Shown here: piece by piece, positions 8,481-16,115 of the stretch
Layout: each line of letters begins with the position of its first letter
How positions within the stretch are numbered: the stretch's first letter is position 1
Assembly: GCF_021390575.1 (NCBI RefSeq)
Contig: NZ_JAJEJQ010000001.1
Coordinates: 496,001 to 560,000 of the forward strand
From: Paraburkholderia adhaesiva
GTDB lineage: Bacteria; Pseudomonadota; Gammaproteobacteria; Burkholderiales; Burkholderiaceae
DNA: 64,000 nt
Direction: 5' to 3'
The notes under the pieces: generated by a model
Databases searched by the model: none
What the model was told of the DNA's origin: nothing
The model's input: only the letters and a program-made list of their open reading frames with translations
Made by a program: the position numbers and the translations under genes

Positions 8481-9269
8481 CTAGCCCGCCGCCGCGCCCG
8501 GCGCCGCTGCAGCAGCAGGTGCCGCCGACGGGCAGGCGATCGCGCTCACCGGCTTCTGATGGCCGGCGGCCTTCGCATCTTCCGGCTGCGTCATCGGCTG
8601 CGGCTGCGCTGCTAGCGAGCGCACGCCGCTCGCGATCGCCGTCGAAAGCGCCTCGACTGCGCGCCGGTGTCCGGCGACGAGCGCGTCATAGCCGTCGCCA
8701 ACGGGTTCGTTGAGCACGCTGCGGCACGTCATGACCGATTGCGATGCGAGCGATCGCACGCTCCATACGGCGTCGATGAGCGCGTGCGAGCCGGGCCACG
8801 ACTCGAAGCGCTGCACGTTGACGCTCACGCGGTAAACCGGGACGCCCTCGGCATGCGGCGAGCCGTAGACGTCGATCGTGTCGAGCCGCTGCGTGAGGTC
8901 GACGGACAGCGCGCGGCGGATCTCGTCGCCTGGCATGGACGCCCAGCGCTGCTGCTCGAGCACATCCACCTGCGTGGCGCCGGTCTGCACGACGATCTGC
9001 GGTTTCGCGACCTGCGGCGGCACCTCGACCGGCGCGAGTTCGATGAGCCACCCGGGGTTGGCGCCTCGCGTCGATGCGCTCGCGTGCGCCGCGTCGTCGG
9101 GTGGGCTTAGCGTGTAGAAGTGACTCGCGGGCGACGCACAGCCGGTCAGCACGGCAATCGCCGCTGCAAGGGGCAGCGCCGCGTGTCGGACCGCGAGGGA
9201 AATGAGAGCCGCGCCGCGCGGCTCTTCAGCGGTTCCGGCGCGGCGCGCGGGGAGCCGGTCGAACATCAT
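8481..9269 (-). CDS. pqiC: PqiC lipoprotein, intermembrane lipid transport
   Basis: 262 aa outer-membrane lipoprotein of the ABC-transport-auxiliary family. The hydrophobic segment 31-43 ends in the lipobox LTGC with Cys44, followed by SHFYTLSPPDD, the signature start of PqiC/YmbA proteins. PqiC is thought to dock the PqiB needle at the outer membrane. The initiation codon overlaps the pqiB stop (ATGA at 9266-9269), implying translational coupling. The 30 residues before the hydrophobic segment are unusually long and charged for a signal peptide, so the true start could be a downstream codon. The C-terminus is alanine-rich. Confidence 0.85.
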   Translation of the reverse strand: MMFDRLPARRAGTAEEPRGAALISLAVRHAALPLAAAIAVLTGCASPASHFYTLSPPDDAAHASASTRGANPGWLIELAPVEVPPQVAKPQIVVQTGATQVDVLEQQRWASMPGDEIRRALSVDLTQRLDTIDVYGSPHAEGVPVYRVSVNVQRFESWPGSHALIDAVWSVRSLASQSVMTCRSVLNEPVGDGYDALVAGHRRAVEALSTAIASGVRSLAAQPQPMTQPEDAKAAGHQKPVSAIACPSAAPAAAAAPGAAAG

Positions 9270-10903
9270 GGTCTATCTCCTGATTTGCCGCGCAGCAGCG
9301 ATTCCGGATGGCGTTCCAGATAGTCGGACAGCGAATTCAGCGACTGGAGCGTGCGCGTCAGTTCCTGCATCGCCTGATGCACGTCGGACTGCAGTGGCGA
9401 GTCCTGTTGCAGCGTCGCCTGGGCCGCGCCGAAGGTCTTCTGGGCTTCACTGAGCGTGCCGCGCAACTGCGGCAGCACCTCGTTGTTCACCTGGCCGAAG
9501 AGCTGGTTGGCGTTCTTGAGCGACTCGTTCAGGTTCGTGCCGATCTGGTCGAACGGAATCTTGTCGAGCTTCTTCGCGATGTCGGCCACCTGCAGCTGCA
9601 ACTCTTCCAGCGAGTTCGGAACGGTCGGCAGCTCGATCGGGTCGCGATCGAGATTGGTCTTCGCCGGGCCCACCTTCGGGAAGATGTCGAGCGCGATGTA
9701 GAGCTGGCCCGTGAGCAGGTTGCCCGTGCGCAACTGGCCGCGCAGCCCGCGCTCGACCAGGCGCTTGAGCAGATCGCGCCCCTGCGGCGTGCCCGGCGCG
9801 GGCGTTTCGCCGCGCGTGCGGCGCGAAAGGCGCAGCGGATAGAGATCGATCGTGACCGGCATCGTGAAGTTGTGCTCCTTCGGGTCGTACTCGACGCCGA
9901 TTTCGGTGACCTGGCCGAGCGCGATGCCGCGGAAGTCCACCGGCGCGCCCACCGAAAGCCCGCGCAGCGACTGGTTGAAGGACATGACCACGCGCACCGG
10001 CGCGCCGTCCGGTTCGCGCATCGCCTCGGTTTCGTCGGACGCCAGCGAGAAGGTGGCGCTGTCGGGCGCCTGCGGGCCCGCGGACTGGCCGGGCGGCGCC
10101 TGGAACGCGAGGCCGCCCACGACGATGGTCGCGAGCGACTGCGTGTTCAACTTGATGCCGTTCGAGTCGAGCCGCACGTCCACGCCGCTCGCGTGCCACC
10201 AGCGCGTGTTGGTGCCTACGTACTGGTCGTATGGCGCGCTCACGAATACGCCGACGGTGACGCCGGTACCGTCCTTGTCGAGCGAATAGCCGGTCACCTG
10301 GCCTACCTGGATGCGCCGGTAGAAGATCGGCGTGCCGATGTCGAGCGAGCCGAGCGTTTCACTGCGCAGCGTGTAGCGGTGGCCCTTCGCGTCGATAGTG
10401 ACCGGAGGTGGCGCATCGAGTCCGACGAAGTCCGTAGCGGTTTCGCTCGAATGGCCCGCGTCGGCGCCGATGTACGAGCCCGACAGCAGCGTGTTGAGTC
10501 CCGAGACGCCGCTTGCGCCGATGCGCGCGCGCACGACCCAGAAGCGGCTGTCCTTCACGGCGAAGGCTTCCGCGTCCTTGGTCAGTTCGATGGTGGCGAG
10601 CACGCGCGAGCGATTCGGCGAGAGCTTGACCGTGCGCACCGAGCCGATGTCGACGTCCTTGTACTTCACCTTCGTCTTGCCGGGCTCGAGGCCTTCGGCG
10701 CTCCCGAAGCTGATCGTGATGGTCGGCCCGCGCGTGGAGACCGACTTCACGACGAGCGCCACGCCTATCAGCGCCGCAACAAGTGGCACGATCCAGACGA
10801 GCGAAGGCAGCCAGCGTCGTGGCTTGGCGATCTCCGGTTCCGGAAGATCGGGCGGGAGCGGGCCGCCCGCGGAAGGCGGGGTCGGCCCATTCGGATTATT
10901 CAT
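9266..10903 (-). CDS. pqiB: PqiB, MCE-domain lipid-transport protein
   Basis: 545 aa. One N-terminal transmembrane helix (about 32-53) is followed by three MCE/MlaD modules: the first starts near ITISFGSAEGLEPGKTKVKY, the second near VTIDAKGHRYTLRSETLGSL, the third near VRVVMSFNQSLRGLSVGAPV. A C-terminal helical region (about 435-540) would form the coiled barrel of the needle. PqiB hexamers bridge inner and outer membranes to carry lipids. It overlaps the end of pqiA2 by 8 bases and the start of pqiC by 4, making a tight operon. Confidence 0.92.
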   Translation of the reverse strand: MNNPNGPTPPSAGGPLPPDLPEPEIAKPRRWLPSLVWIVPLVAALIGVALVVKSVSTRGPTITISFGSAEGLEPGKTKVKYKDVDIGSVRTVKLSPNRSRVLATIELTKDAEAFAVKDSRFWVVRARIGASGVSGLNTLLSGSYIGADAGHSSETATDFVGLDAPPPVTIDAKGHRYTLRSETLGSLDIGTPIFYRRIQVGQVTGYSLDKDGTGVTVGVFVSAPYDQYVGTNTRWWHASGVDVRLDSNGIKLNTQSLATIVVGGLAFQAPPGQSAGPQAPDSATFSLASDETEAMREPDGAPVRVVMSFNQSLRGLSVGAPVDFRGIALGQVTEIGVEYDPKEHNFTMPVTIDLYPLRLSRRTRGETPAPGTPQGRDLLKRLVERGLRGQLRTGNLLTGQLYIALDIFPKVGPAKTNLDRDPIELPTVPNSLEELQLQVADIAKKLDKIPFDQIGTNLNESLKNANQLFGQVNNEVLPQLRGTLSEAQKTFGAAQATLQQDSPLQSDVHQAMQELTRTLQSLNSLSDYLERHPESLLRGKSGDRP

Positions 10904-11558
10904 GAGGGCGATCCTGAGAGTGTTGCTCGGACTTTTGTGTGTCGTCGTCGAAGGGATCCCAGATGAGGCGCGGATCGAACTGCATGGACGCCAGCATGGT
11001 CAGGATCACGACCGAGCCGAACGCAATCGCGCCCGGACGCGCCGTGATCACCGCGAGCGACTGGAAGCGTACCAGCGCAACGGTCAGCGTGACGACGAAG
11101 ATATCGAGCATCGACCAGCGGCCGATGAATTCCACGAGCCGATAAAGTTTCGCGCGCTCGACGGGGCGCCACTTCGAGCGGCGTCCCGCGGTGATCGAGA
11201 GGAGCGCGAGGACGAAGATCTTGAGCATCGGCACGAGAATGCTCGCGATGAACACGATGATCGCGAGCGGCCACGAACCTGAGGTCCAGAAGTACACGAT
11301 GCCGCTCATGATCGTGTCGTCTTCGTCGCCGGTCAGCGAAGCCGTGTGCATGACCGGTAGCAGATTCGCCGGGATGTAGAGCAGCGCCGCCGCGATGAGC
11401 AGCGCCCAGGTGCGCGTGAGGCTGTCGGGGTTGCGCTCGTGCAGCGTCGAGCCGCAGCGCGCGCAGCGCGACGGCGCGCCTCGGCGCGCGTGCGGCTGCA
11501 CGCGTCCGCATGCGTGGCACGAGACGAGTCCGGCGGCGGTGGCGGTCACGTATTTCAT
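10896..11558 (-). CDS. pqiA: PqiA-domain integral membrane protein, second copy
   Basis: 220 aa. An N-terminal zinc-ribbon of the form CHAC...CARC (residues 14-36) is followed by about four transmembrane helices; YIPANLLPVMHTASL is the characteristic first PqiA helix. E. coli PqiA is one protein with two such modules, while here each module is a separate gene. This copy follows the first after 9 bases and overlaps pqiB. It should act in the inner membrane with the PqiB needle. Whether the operon is paraquat-inducible in this organism cannot be read from the sequence. Confidence 0.9.
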   Translation of the reverse strand: MKYVTATAAGLVSCHACGRVQPHARRGAPSRCARCGSTLHERNPDSLTRTWALLIAAALLYIPANLLPVMHTASLTGDEDDTIMSGIVYFWTSGSWPLAIIVFIASILVPMLKIFVLALLSITAGRRSKWRPVERAKLYRLVEFIGRWSMLDIFVVTLTVALVRFQSLAVITARPGAIAFGSVVILTMLASMQFDPRLIWDPFDDDTQKSEQHSQDRPHE

Positions 11559-11567
11559 CGGGCGGCC

Positions 11568-12440
11568 TCAGTGCGGTGACGGGCCCGAAGGCTTCGGGAT
11601 GGTGTGCGGCGGCTTCGCCTCCGAGCGGTCCCGGATTTCGGGTTCGGCGAGCGGGTGGGGCTGTTCGGTGTGGGTCGCAGGCGAAGCGCCAGCCGTGGAC
11701 GTGGACGGCGTGCCATGTCCGGCCGGACTGGCGGGAGCAGCGGGGGCAGTGGGTGCAGCAGGGCCGCGGGGGCCTCCTGTGCCGGGCAGTCCGCTCCCGG
11801 GCGCGCTGCCACCCGCGCGCCTTGCCTGCTCGCGCTCGCGCAGGTCGTCGACGATATCCCAGAGTGTGCGGGCATCGAATGTGACAACCACGGTGAACAT
11901 GAGCGTGAGCGCGGCGAATGCGAAGAGCGCCGTCTCCGGAATCACGCGCGCAAGGCTTGCCATCTTCACGATCGTGATCAGCACGCCGAGCATGAACACT
12001 TCGAGCATGCCCCAGGGCCGTACGAATTCGATCGCACGCAGCACGCGGTTGAAGCCCGGTGGAACGACGCCGCGCCGCACGGGCAACAGCACATAAAGCA
12101 GCGCGACGAGTTCGGTGAGCGGAAAGAGGATGGTGGCGCAGAACACCATCAGCGCGATGATCTGCATGTCCTCGCCCCACAGGACGATGAGCGCGCCGAA
12201 GAGACTCGCTGCCGACGTGATGCCATTGGCGTCGAGTTCGATGATCGGAAACGACTGGGCGATGACGAACGTGACGAGTGCGGCGACGGTCATCGCGCAG
12301 ATGCGGTCGAGTTGCGCGGACCCGCTGCTATAGAGCGTCGCGCCGCAGCGCGAGCAGCGCGCGGCCTGCCGGCCAAGGAGACGCGGCTTGCGAAAGAGCG
12401 CGTCGCATTCGTGACACGCGATGAGTTGCTCCTGGGCCAT
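11568..12440 (-). CDS. pqiA: PqiA-domain integral membrane protein, first copy
   Basis: 290 aa. Starts MAQEQLIACHECDALFRKP, a zinc ribbon with CHEC and CSRC, followed by four hydrophobic segments including VIAQSFPIIELDANG. The reading frame continues upstream, but the ATG at 12440 gives the canonical N-terminus; no strong ribosome site is visible there. The last 75 residues are an unusual cytoplasmic tail of Pro, Ala, Gly, Ser and Thr, ending in a charged stretch, absent from standard PqiA. It is the first gene of pqiA-pqiA-pqiB-pqiC. Confidence 0.88.
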   Translation of the reverse strand: MAQEQLIACHECDALFRKPRLLGRQAARCSRCGATLYSSGSAQLDRICAMTVAALVTFVIAQSFPIIELDANGITSAASLFGALIVLWGEDMQIIALMVFCATILFPLTELVALLYVLLPVRRGVVPPGFNRVLRAIEFVRPWGMLEVFMLGVLITIVKMASLARVIPETALFAFAALTLMFTVVVTFDARTLWDIVDDLREREQARRAGGSAPGSGLPGTGGPRGPAAPTAPAAPASPAGHGTPSTSTAGASPATHTEQPHPLAEPEIRDRSEAKPPHTIPKPSGPSPH

Positions 12441-12817
12441 GCGGGCAGATACGCAAAACGACGTGAACGGGACGAACAGCGATGGCGCACGCGACACAGG
12501 TTCGCAGCGGCTCGGCGCCATGTTACCAAACAGGGAACCCCGGCGTGACTCGAGGCAACAGGGGGCGAGAGCGGCAAGTGCGGCCAGTCTTTCGCCACCC
12601 TTTCGCCAAGCCGACGCCGCGCGCAGCACTGGAGTAGCATGACGGGCCAGGAGTGTGCCACGTTTGCTCAATCGGCGGGTGCCAGCCAGGTCTGATGTTT
12701 GACGCGAGGCACTCGTGGATGGGATCGGCCTGCGCTGTGGCGCTGGCGTTTGCGTCGCACGACGCGATGCTGCAACGCACGACCGCCGCGCGGGAGCACC
12801 AGAACGGATTTCGATCG
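12441..12817. other. divergent intergenic region, pqiA // cytochrome b561
   Basis: 377 bases that must hold promoters for two divergent operons. I see no convincing -35/-10 pair, terminator or palindrome. A short direct repeat (CTTTCGCCA) occurs near 12587-12606. An open frame upstream of the cytochrome start (from 12653) carries no recognisable protein. Confidence 0.35.
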
Positions 12818-13384
12818 ATGTCGCACGATTTCGCCCCATCCGACGACTACACCCGCACCGCGATCGCACTGCACTGGTTGATCGCGCTCCTCATCGTGTG
12901 CGCGTTCGCGCTCGGCTGGGTGATGACGGGGATCCACGGAATAACGCCCACCAAGCTCCGTTATTACTCGTGGCACAAGTGGCTGGGCGTCACGGTGTTC
13001 GGACTCGCCGTGCTGCGCGTCGCGTGGACCGCGACGCACCGCTCGCCCGCGCTTCCACAGGGCATGCCCCGGTGGCAGCGCACGGCGGCGCGCGGCACGC
13101 ATGTGTTGCTGTACATCCTGATGTTTGTCGTGCCGCTGACGGGGTATCTTTTCAGTTGCGCGGCCAACGTGCCCGTCGTCTATCTCGGGCTCGTGCGCCT
13201 GCCGATGCTGATCGGCCCCGACCCGGTCCTGAAGCCGATCCTGCGCGGACTGCACGTTGTGCTGAACTACGCGCTCGCTGCGCTTGTCGTGACGCATGTG
13301 CTGGCTGCGATCAAGCATCAATGGCTGGACCGCGACGGACTGCTTGCGCGGATGATTCCTTTGCTCAGACGAGGACGATCATGA
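12818..13384 (+). CDS. cytochrome b561-type di-haem membrane protein
   Basis: 188 aa, four transmembrane helices. The start MSHDFAPSDDYTRTAIALHW carries the first haem-ligand histidine (helix 1), YYSWHKWLGV the second (helix 2), RGTHVLLYILMFVVPLTGY the third (helix 3) and GLHVVLNYALAALVVTHVLA the fourth (helix 4), the pattern of the CybB family. It probably passes electrons between quinol and periplasmic acceptors. The ATG at 12818 is chosen because the longer frame adds a non-membrane N-terminus. The stop overlaps the start of the first yceI gene (ATGA), and cytochrome b561-YceI pairs are common in proteobacteria. Confidence 0.9.
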   Translation: MSHDFAPSDDYTRTAIALHWLIALLIVCAFALGWVMTGIHGITPTKLRYYSWHKWLGVTVFGLAVLRVAWTATHRSPALPQGMPRWQRTAARGTHVLLYILMFVVPLTGYLFSCAANVPVVYLGLVRLPMLIGPDPVLKPILRGLHVVLNYALAALVVTHVLAAIKHQWLDRDGLLARMIPLLRRGRS

Positions 13385-13968
13385 AGGCATGTTTCGGGTG
13401 GACGCGATGCCGTCCCGCGGCCATGCTGGCGCTCGTGACGGGTTGTGCCGTCGCGCTCGCGTCCGGCGCCGACGCACAGGCGCAGATCGATGCGGCAAAG
13501 AGCACGCTCGTTGCCATCTCGCGGCAGATGAGTGTGCCGGTCGAAGGGCGCTTTACGAAATTCGACGCCCAGATCGCCTTCGATCCCGCGAAACCGCAGG
13601 CCGGCACCGCGCGCATCACGGTGGATACCGGCAGCTACGATCTCGGCGATGCGAGCTATAACGACTCCGTGCGTGGTCCCGAATGGTTCGACGCGAAGGC
13701 GTATCCGCAGGCCACTTTCGTTTCGACGGCGCTCACGCCGACCGGTCCGAACCAGTTCCGCGTGAATGGCAAACTCACGATCAAGGGGCACACCGAGGCC
13801 GTGGTCGTACCCATCGTCGTCACGCAGCAAGGCACGACGCAGACCTTCGACGGCACGCTGCCGGTTCATCGCCTCGCTTTTAATGTGGGCACGGGCGAAT
13901 GGAAAGATACGTCCACGGTCGCTGACGAAGTGCTCATCAAGTTTCACATCGTCGTCGCGCACCCGTAG
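13381..13968 (+). CDS. YceI-family periplasmic protein, first copy
   Basis: 195 aa with an N-terminal signal peptide (MLALVTGCAVALASGADAQA region, cleavage probably near residue 34). The mature part is a YceI lipocalin-like barrel: KSTLVAISRQMSVPVEGRFT, PAKPQAGTARITVDTGSYDL and FRVNGKLTIKGHTEAVVVPI. YceI proteins bind isoprenoid lipids such as ubiquinone or polyprenyl chains. Variants of this subtype (YSDSV/YNDSV followed by EWFD) usually lie beside cytochrome b561 as here. The start codon overlaps the cytochrome stop. Confidence 0.88.
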   Translation: MKACFGWTRCRPAAMLALVTGCAVALASGADAQAQIDAAKSTLVAISRQMSVPVEGRFTKFDAQIAFDPAKPQAGTARITVDTGSYDLGDASYNDSVRGPEWFDAKAYPQATFVSTALTPTGPNQFRVNGKLTIKGHTEAVVVPIVVTQQGTTQTFDGTLPVHRLAFNVGTGEWKDTSTVADEVLIKFHIVVAHP

Positions 13969-14013
13969 CGCGGCGCTCTGCTGGACTTTCATCTTTCTCC
14001 CTGGGAGGCGCTT

Positions 14014-14613
14014 TTGAAGACCTTGTCCCGCGTTACCGTAGAGGCGATTGCTGCTGCGTCCGTTGCGTGCATCGTTTCGTACTCCATTCCAGCGCTCGCC
14101 GCCGACACGTACCAGCTCGATCCGAACCACACCTACCCGAGCTTCGAAGCCGATCACATGGCCGGACTCTCGGTCTGGCGCGGGAAGTTCACGAAGACCA
14201 TGGGCACGGTCACGCTCGATCGCAACGCGAAGACGGGGACCGTGGACGTCACGATCGATCCGGCGTCGGTGCAGACGGGGAACGCAGAGCTGGACAAGCA
14301 CGTCGCCGGGCCGGAATTTCTCGATTCAGCGAAGTACCCCACGGCCACCTTCAAGGGCACGCAGATCGTCTTCGACGGCGATACGCCGAAGCAGGTGATC
14401 GGCACTTTCACGCTGCATGGTGTGTCGCGGCCGCTCAATCTCGACATCGTGTCGTTCAAATGCATGCAGCATCCGATGCTCAAGCGCGAGGTGTGCGGCG
14501 TCGAAGCCTCGGGCACGTTCAATCGTGAGGATTTTGGCGTCGATATGGGCAAGAAGTACGGCTTCAATATGGAAACCAGGCTGCACATTCAAGCCGAAGG
14601 GATCAAGCAGTAG
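14014..14613 (+). CDS. YceI-family periplasmic protein, second copy
   Basis: 199 aa. The start is a TTG at 14014, placed by GGGAGG six bases upstream and giving the signal peptide [20 protein letters not shown] with cleavage after ALA near residue 29. The mature domain has [20 protein letters not shown] and [20 protein letters not shown], the classical YceI signature. It differs strongly from the first copy in sequence, so the pair is an old duplication or two independent members. It is 45 bases after the first copy and likely cotranscribed with it and the cytochrome. Confidence 0.9.
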   Translation: MKTLSRVTVEAIAAASVACIVSYSIPALAADTYQLDPNHTYPSFEADHMAGLSVWRGKFTKTMGTVTLDRNAKTGTVDVTIDPASVQTGNAELDKHVAGPEFLDSAKYPTATFKGTQIVFDGDTPKQVIGTFTLHGVSRPLNLDIVSFKCMQHPMLKREVCGVEASGTFNREDFGVDMGKKYGFNMETRLHIQAEGIKQ

Positions 14614-14847
14614 GGGCGGGTGGTGAGGACGTCCGCGGCCGCATGCGGTAACGCGCTTCTCCCGCGTTTTCTGCGGGATGATGCGGCTGCCGGGGCGTGA
14701 GCGAAGGGCGTGAACCGGTCGACGACCTTTGCCCCGCATCGGGCGTACCTTCGCGCTTGCCCCTGTCGACAATTCAACGGATGCTTTGCAGCAAATCCGG
14801 CGACGCGATCGGCAGGTGGCATCCGATGTCTTTGAGCGGGTGATTGA

Positions 14848-15015
14848 ATGACAAGGAATGCGGTTGTCGTGCTTTACGTGTTGGCGTTGATAGCCGTTAT
14901 CGTCGGTGTCGATCTGGTGTTCTTCAGGGATCGGCTCCTGGCACGGCTGTTCGTGAACATCGGTATTGTTGCGGTGTTTGCAGCCCTCTATGTTCTGTTC
15001 GTAAGGCGCCATTAG
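14848..15015 (+). CDS. small two-helix membrane protein, function unknown
   Basis: 55 aa. MTRNAVVVLYVLALIAVIVG is a hydrophobic helix, followed by DLVFFRDRLLARL and a second helix, NIGIVAVFAALYVLF, ending in RRH. The layout (short N-terminus, two helices, an arginine-containing link, basic tail) is that of a real small inner-membrane protein, and a strong terminator follows 78 bases later. The ribosome site is weak (GAGCGGG). I do not recognise a family. It is isolated between yceI and the convergent secF. Confidence 0.65.
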   Translation: MTRNAVVVLYVLALIAVIVGVDLVFFRDRLLARLFVNIGIVAVFAALYVLFVRRH

Positions 15016-15092
15016 GCCTGGCGCTGCCTCGCGGCTCGCAAATGCCAGACAACGACTCGCTTCTCCGAATGCGTTGTGGGCTCGATGCAGGC

Positions 15093-15126
15093 AAAAAAAA
15101 TGGCTCACGTAAGTGAGCCATTTTTT
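15093..15126. terminator. bidirectional intrinsic terminator (secF / small ORF)
   Basis: TGGCTCAC (15101-15108) pairs with GTGAGCCA (15113-15120) around GTAA, with a run of A before and six T after. It is usable on both strands between the converging small ORF and the secDF operon. Confidence 0.88.
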
Positions 15127-15149
15127 CATTCGCAAATCCGAACGAGCGC

Positions 15150-16100
15150 TTAAACCTGCGCCCCCGCATTCGGATCGTTCGGATCGTGCCGTTCCTTCTT
15201 GTCCTTGATGAGGTCTTCGCGCTTCACGCCGAGCCACATCGCGATCGCCGCTGCCACGAACACCGACGAGTAGATGCCGAAGAGAATACCGACCGTCAGT
15301 GCGAGTGCGAAGTAGTGCAGCGTCGGGCCGCCGAAGAAGAACATCGACAGCACCATCAGCTGCGTACTGCCGTGCGTGATGATGGTACGCGAGATCGTGC
15401 TCGTGATCGCGTGGTTGATGACTTCGGAGACGGCCATCTTGCGTTCGCGTTTGAAGGTCTCGCGGATCCGGTCGAAGATAACGACCGACTCGTTCACCGA
15501 GTAGCCGAGCACCGCGAGCACTGCCGCGAGCACGGAAAGCGAGAACTCCCACTGGAAGAACGCGAAGAAGCCGAGAATGATCACGACGTCGTGCAAGTTC
15601 GCGATCACGCCGGCCACGGCGTACTTCCATTCGAAGCGGAACGACAGGTAGATGATGATGCCTGCGACCACGCACGCCAGCGCGAGCAGGCCGTCGGTCG
15701 CCAGTTCCTTGCCGACCTGCGGACCGACGAATTCCACGCGCTGCAACTGCACCTGCGGATTCGTGGCCTTGAGCGCGCCCATGACCTGATCGCTCTGCTG
15801 CGCCGAGCTGAGGCCCGGTTTGAGCGGCAGGCGAATCAGGACGTCGCGCGAGGTGCCGAAGTTCTGCACCTGGGCGTCGCCGTAGCCGATCTTCGCGAGC
15901 GTGTTGCGCACAGGCTCAAGTTCGAGCGCTTGCGGATACTGCACTTCGATGACCGTGCCGCCAGTGAATTCGATCGACAGATGCAGCCCGCGGTGGAACA
16001 GGAAGAACACCGCGAGGATGAACGTGATCAGCGAAACCGCGTTGAAGACCAACGCGTGCTTCATGAACGGGATGTCTTTGCGGATGCGGAAAAATTCCAT
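15150..16100 (-). CDS. secF: SecF, Sec translocon accessory subunit
   Basis: 316 aa, six transmembrane helices. The start MEFFRIRKDIPFMKHALVFN is followed by a periplasmic P1-type domain with SIEFTGGTVIEVQ, then helices carrying GYSVNESVVIFDRIRETF, the conserved SecF signature in which charged residues line the proton path. SecDF uses the proton gradient to pull exported proteins across the inner membrane. It is 15 bases downstream of secD, ends at the bidirectional terminator and is cotranscribed with yajC-secD. Confidence 0.97.
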   Translation of the reverse strand: MEFFRIRKDIPFMKHALVFNAVSLITFILAVFFLFHRGLHLSIEFTGGTVIEVQYPQALELEPVRNTLAKIGYGDAQVQNFGTSRDVLIRLPLKPGLSSAQQSDQVMGALKATNPQVQLQRVEFVGPQVGKELATDGLLALACVVAGIIIYLSFRFEWKYAVAGVIANLHDVVIILGFFAFFQWEFSLSVLAAVLAVLGYSVNESVVIFDRIRETFKRERKMAVSEVINHAITSTISRTIITHGSTQLMVLSMFFFGGPTLHYFALALTVGILFGIYSSVFVAAAIAMWLGVKREDLIKDKKERHDPNDPNAGAQV

Positions 16101-16115
16101 GATCTTGACTCCGTA

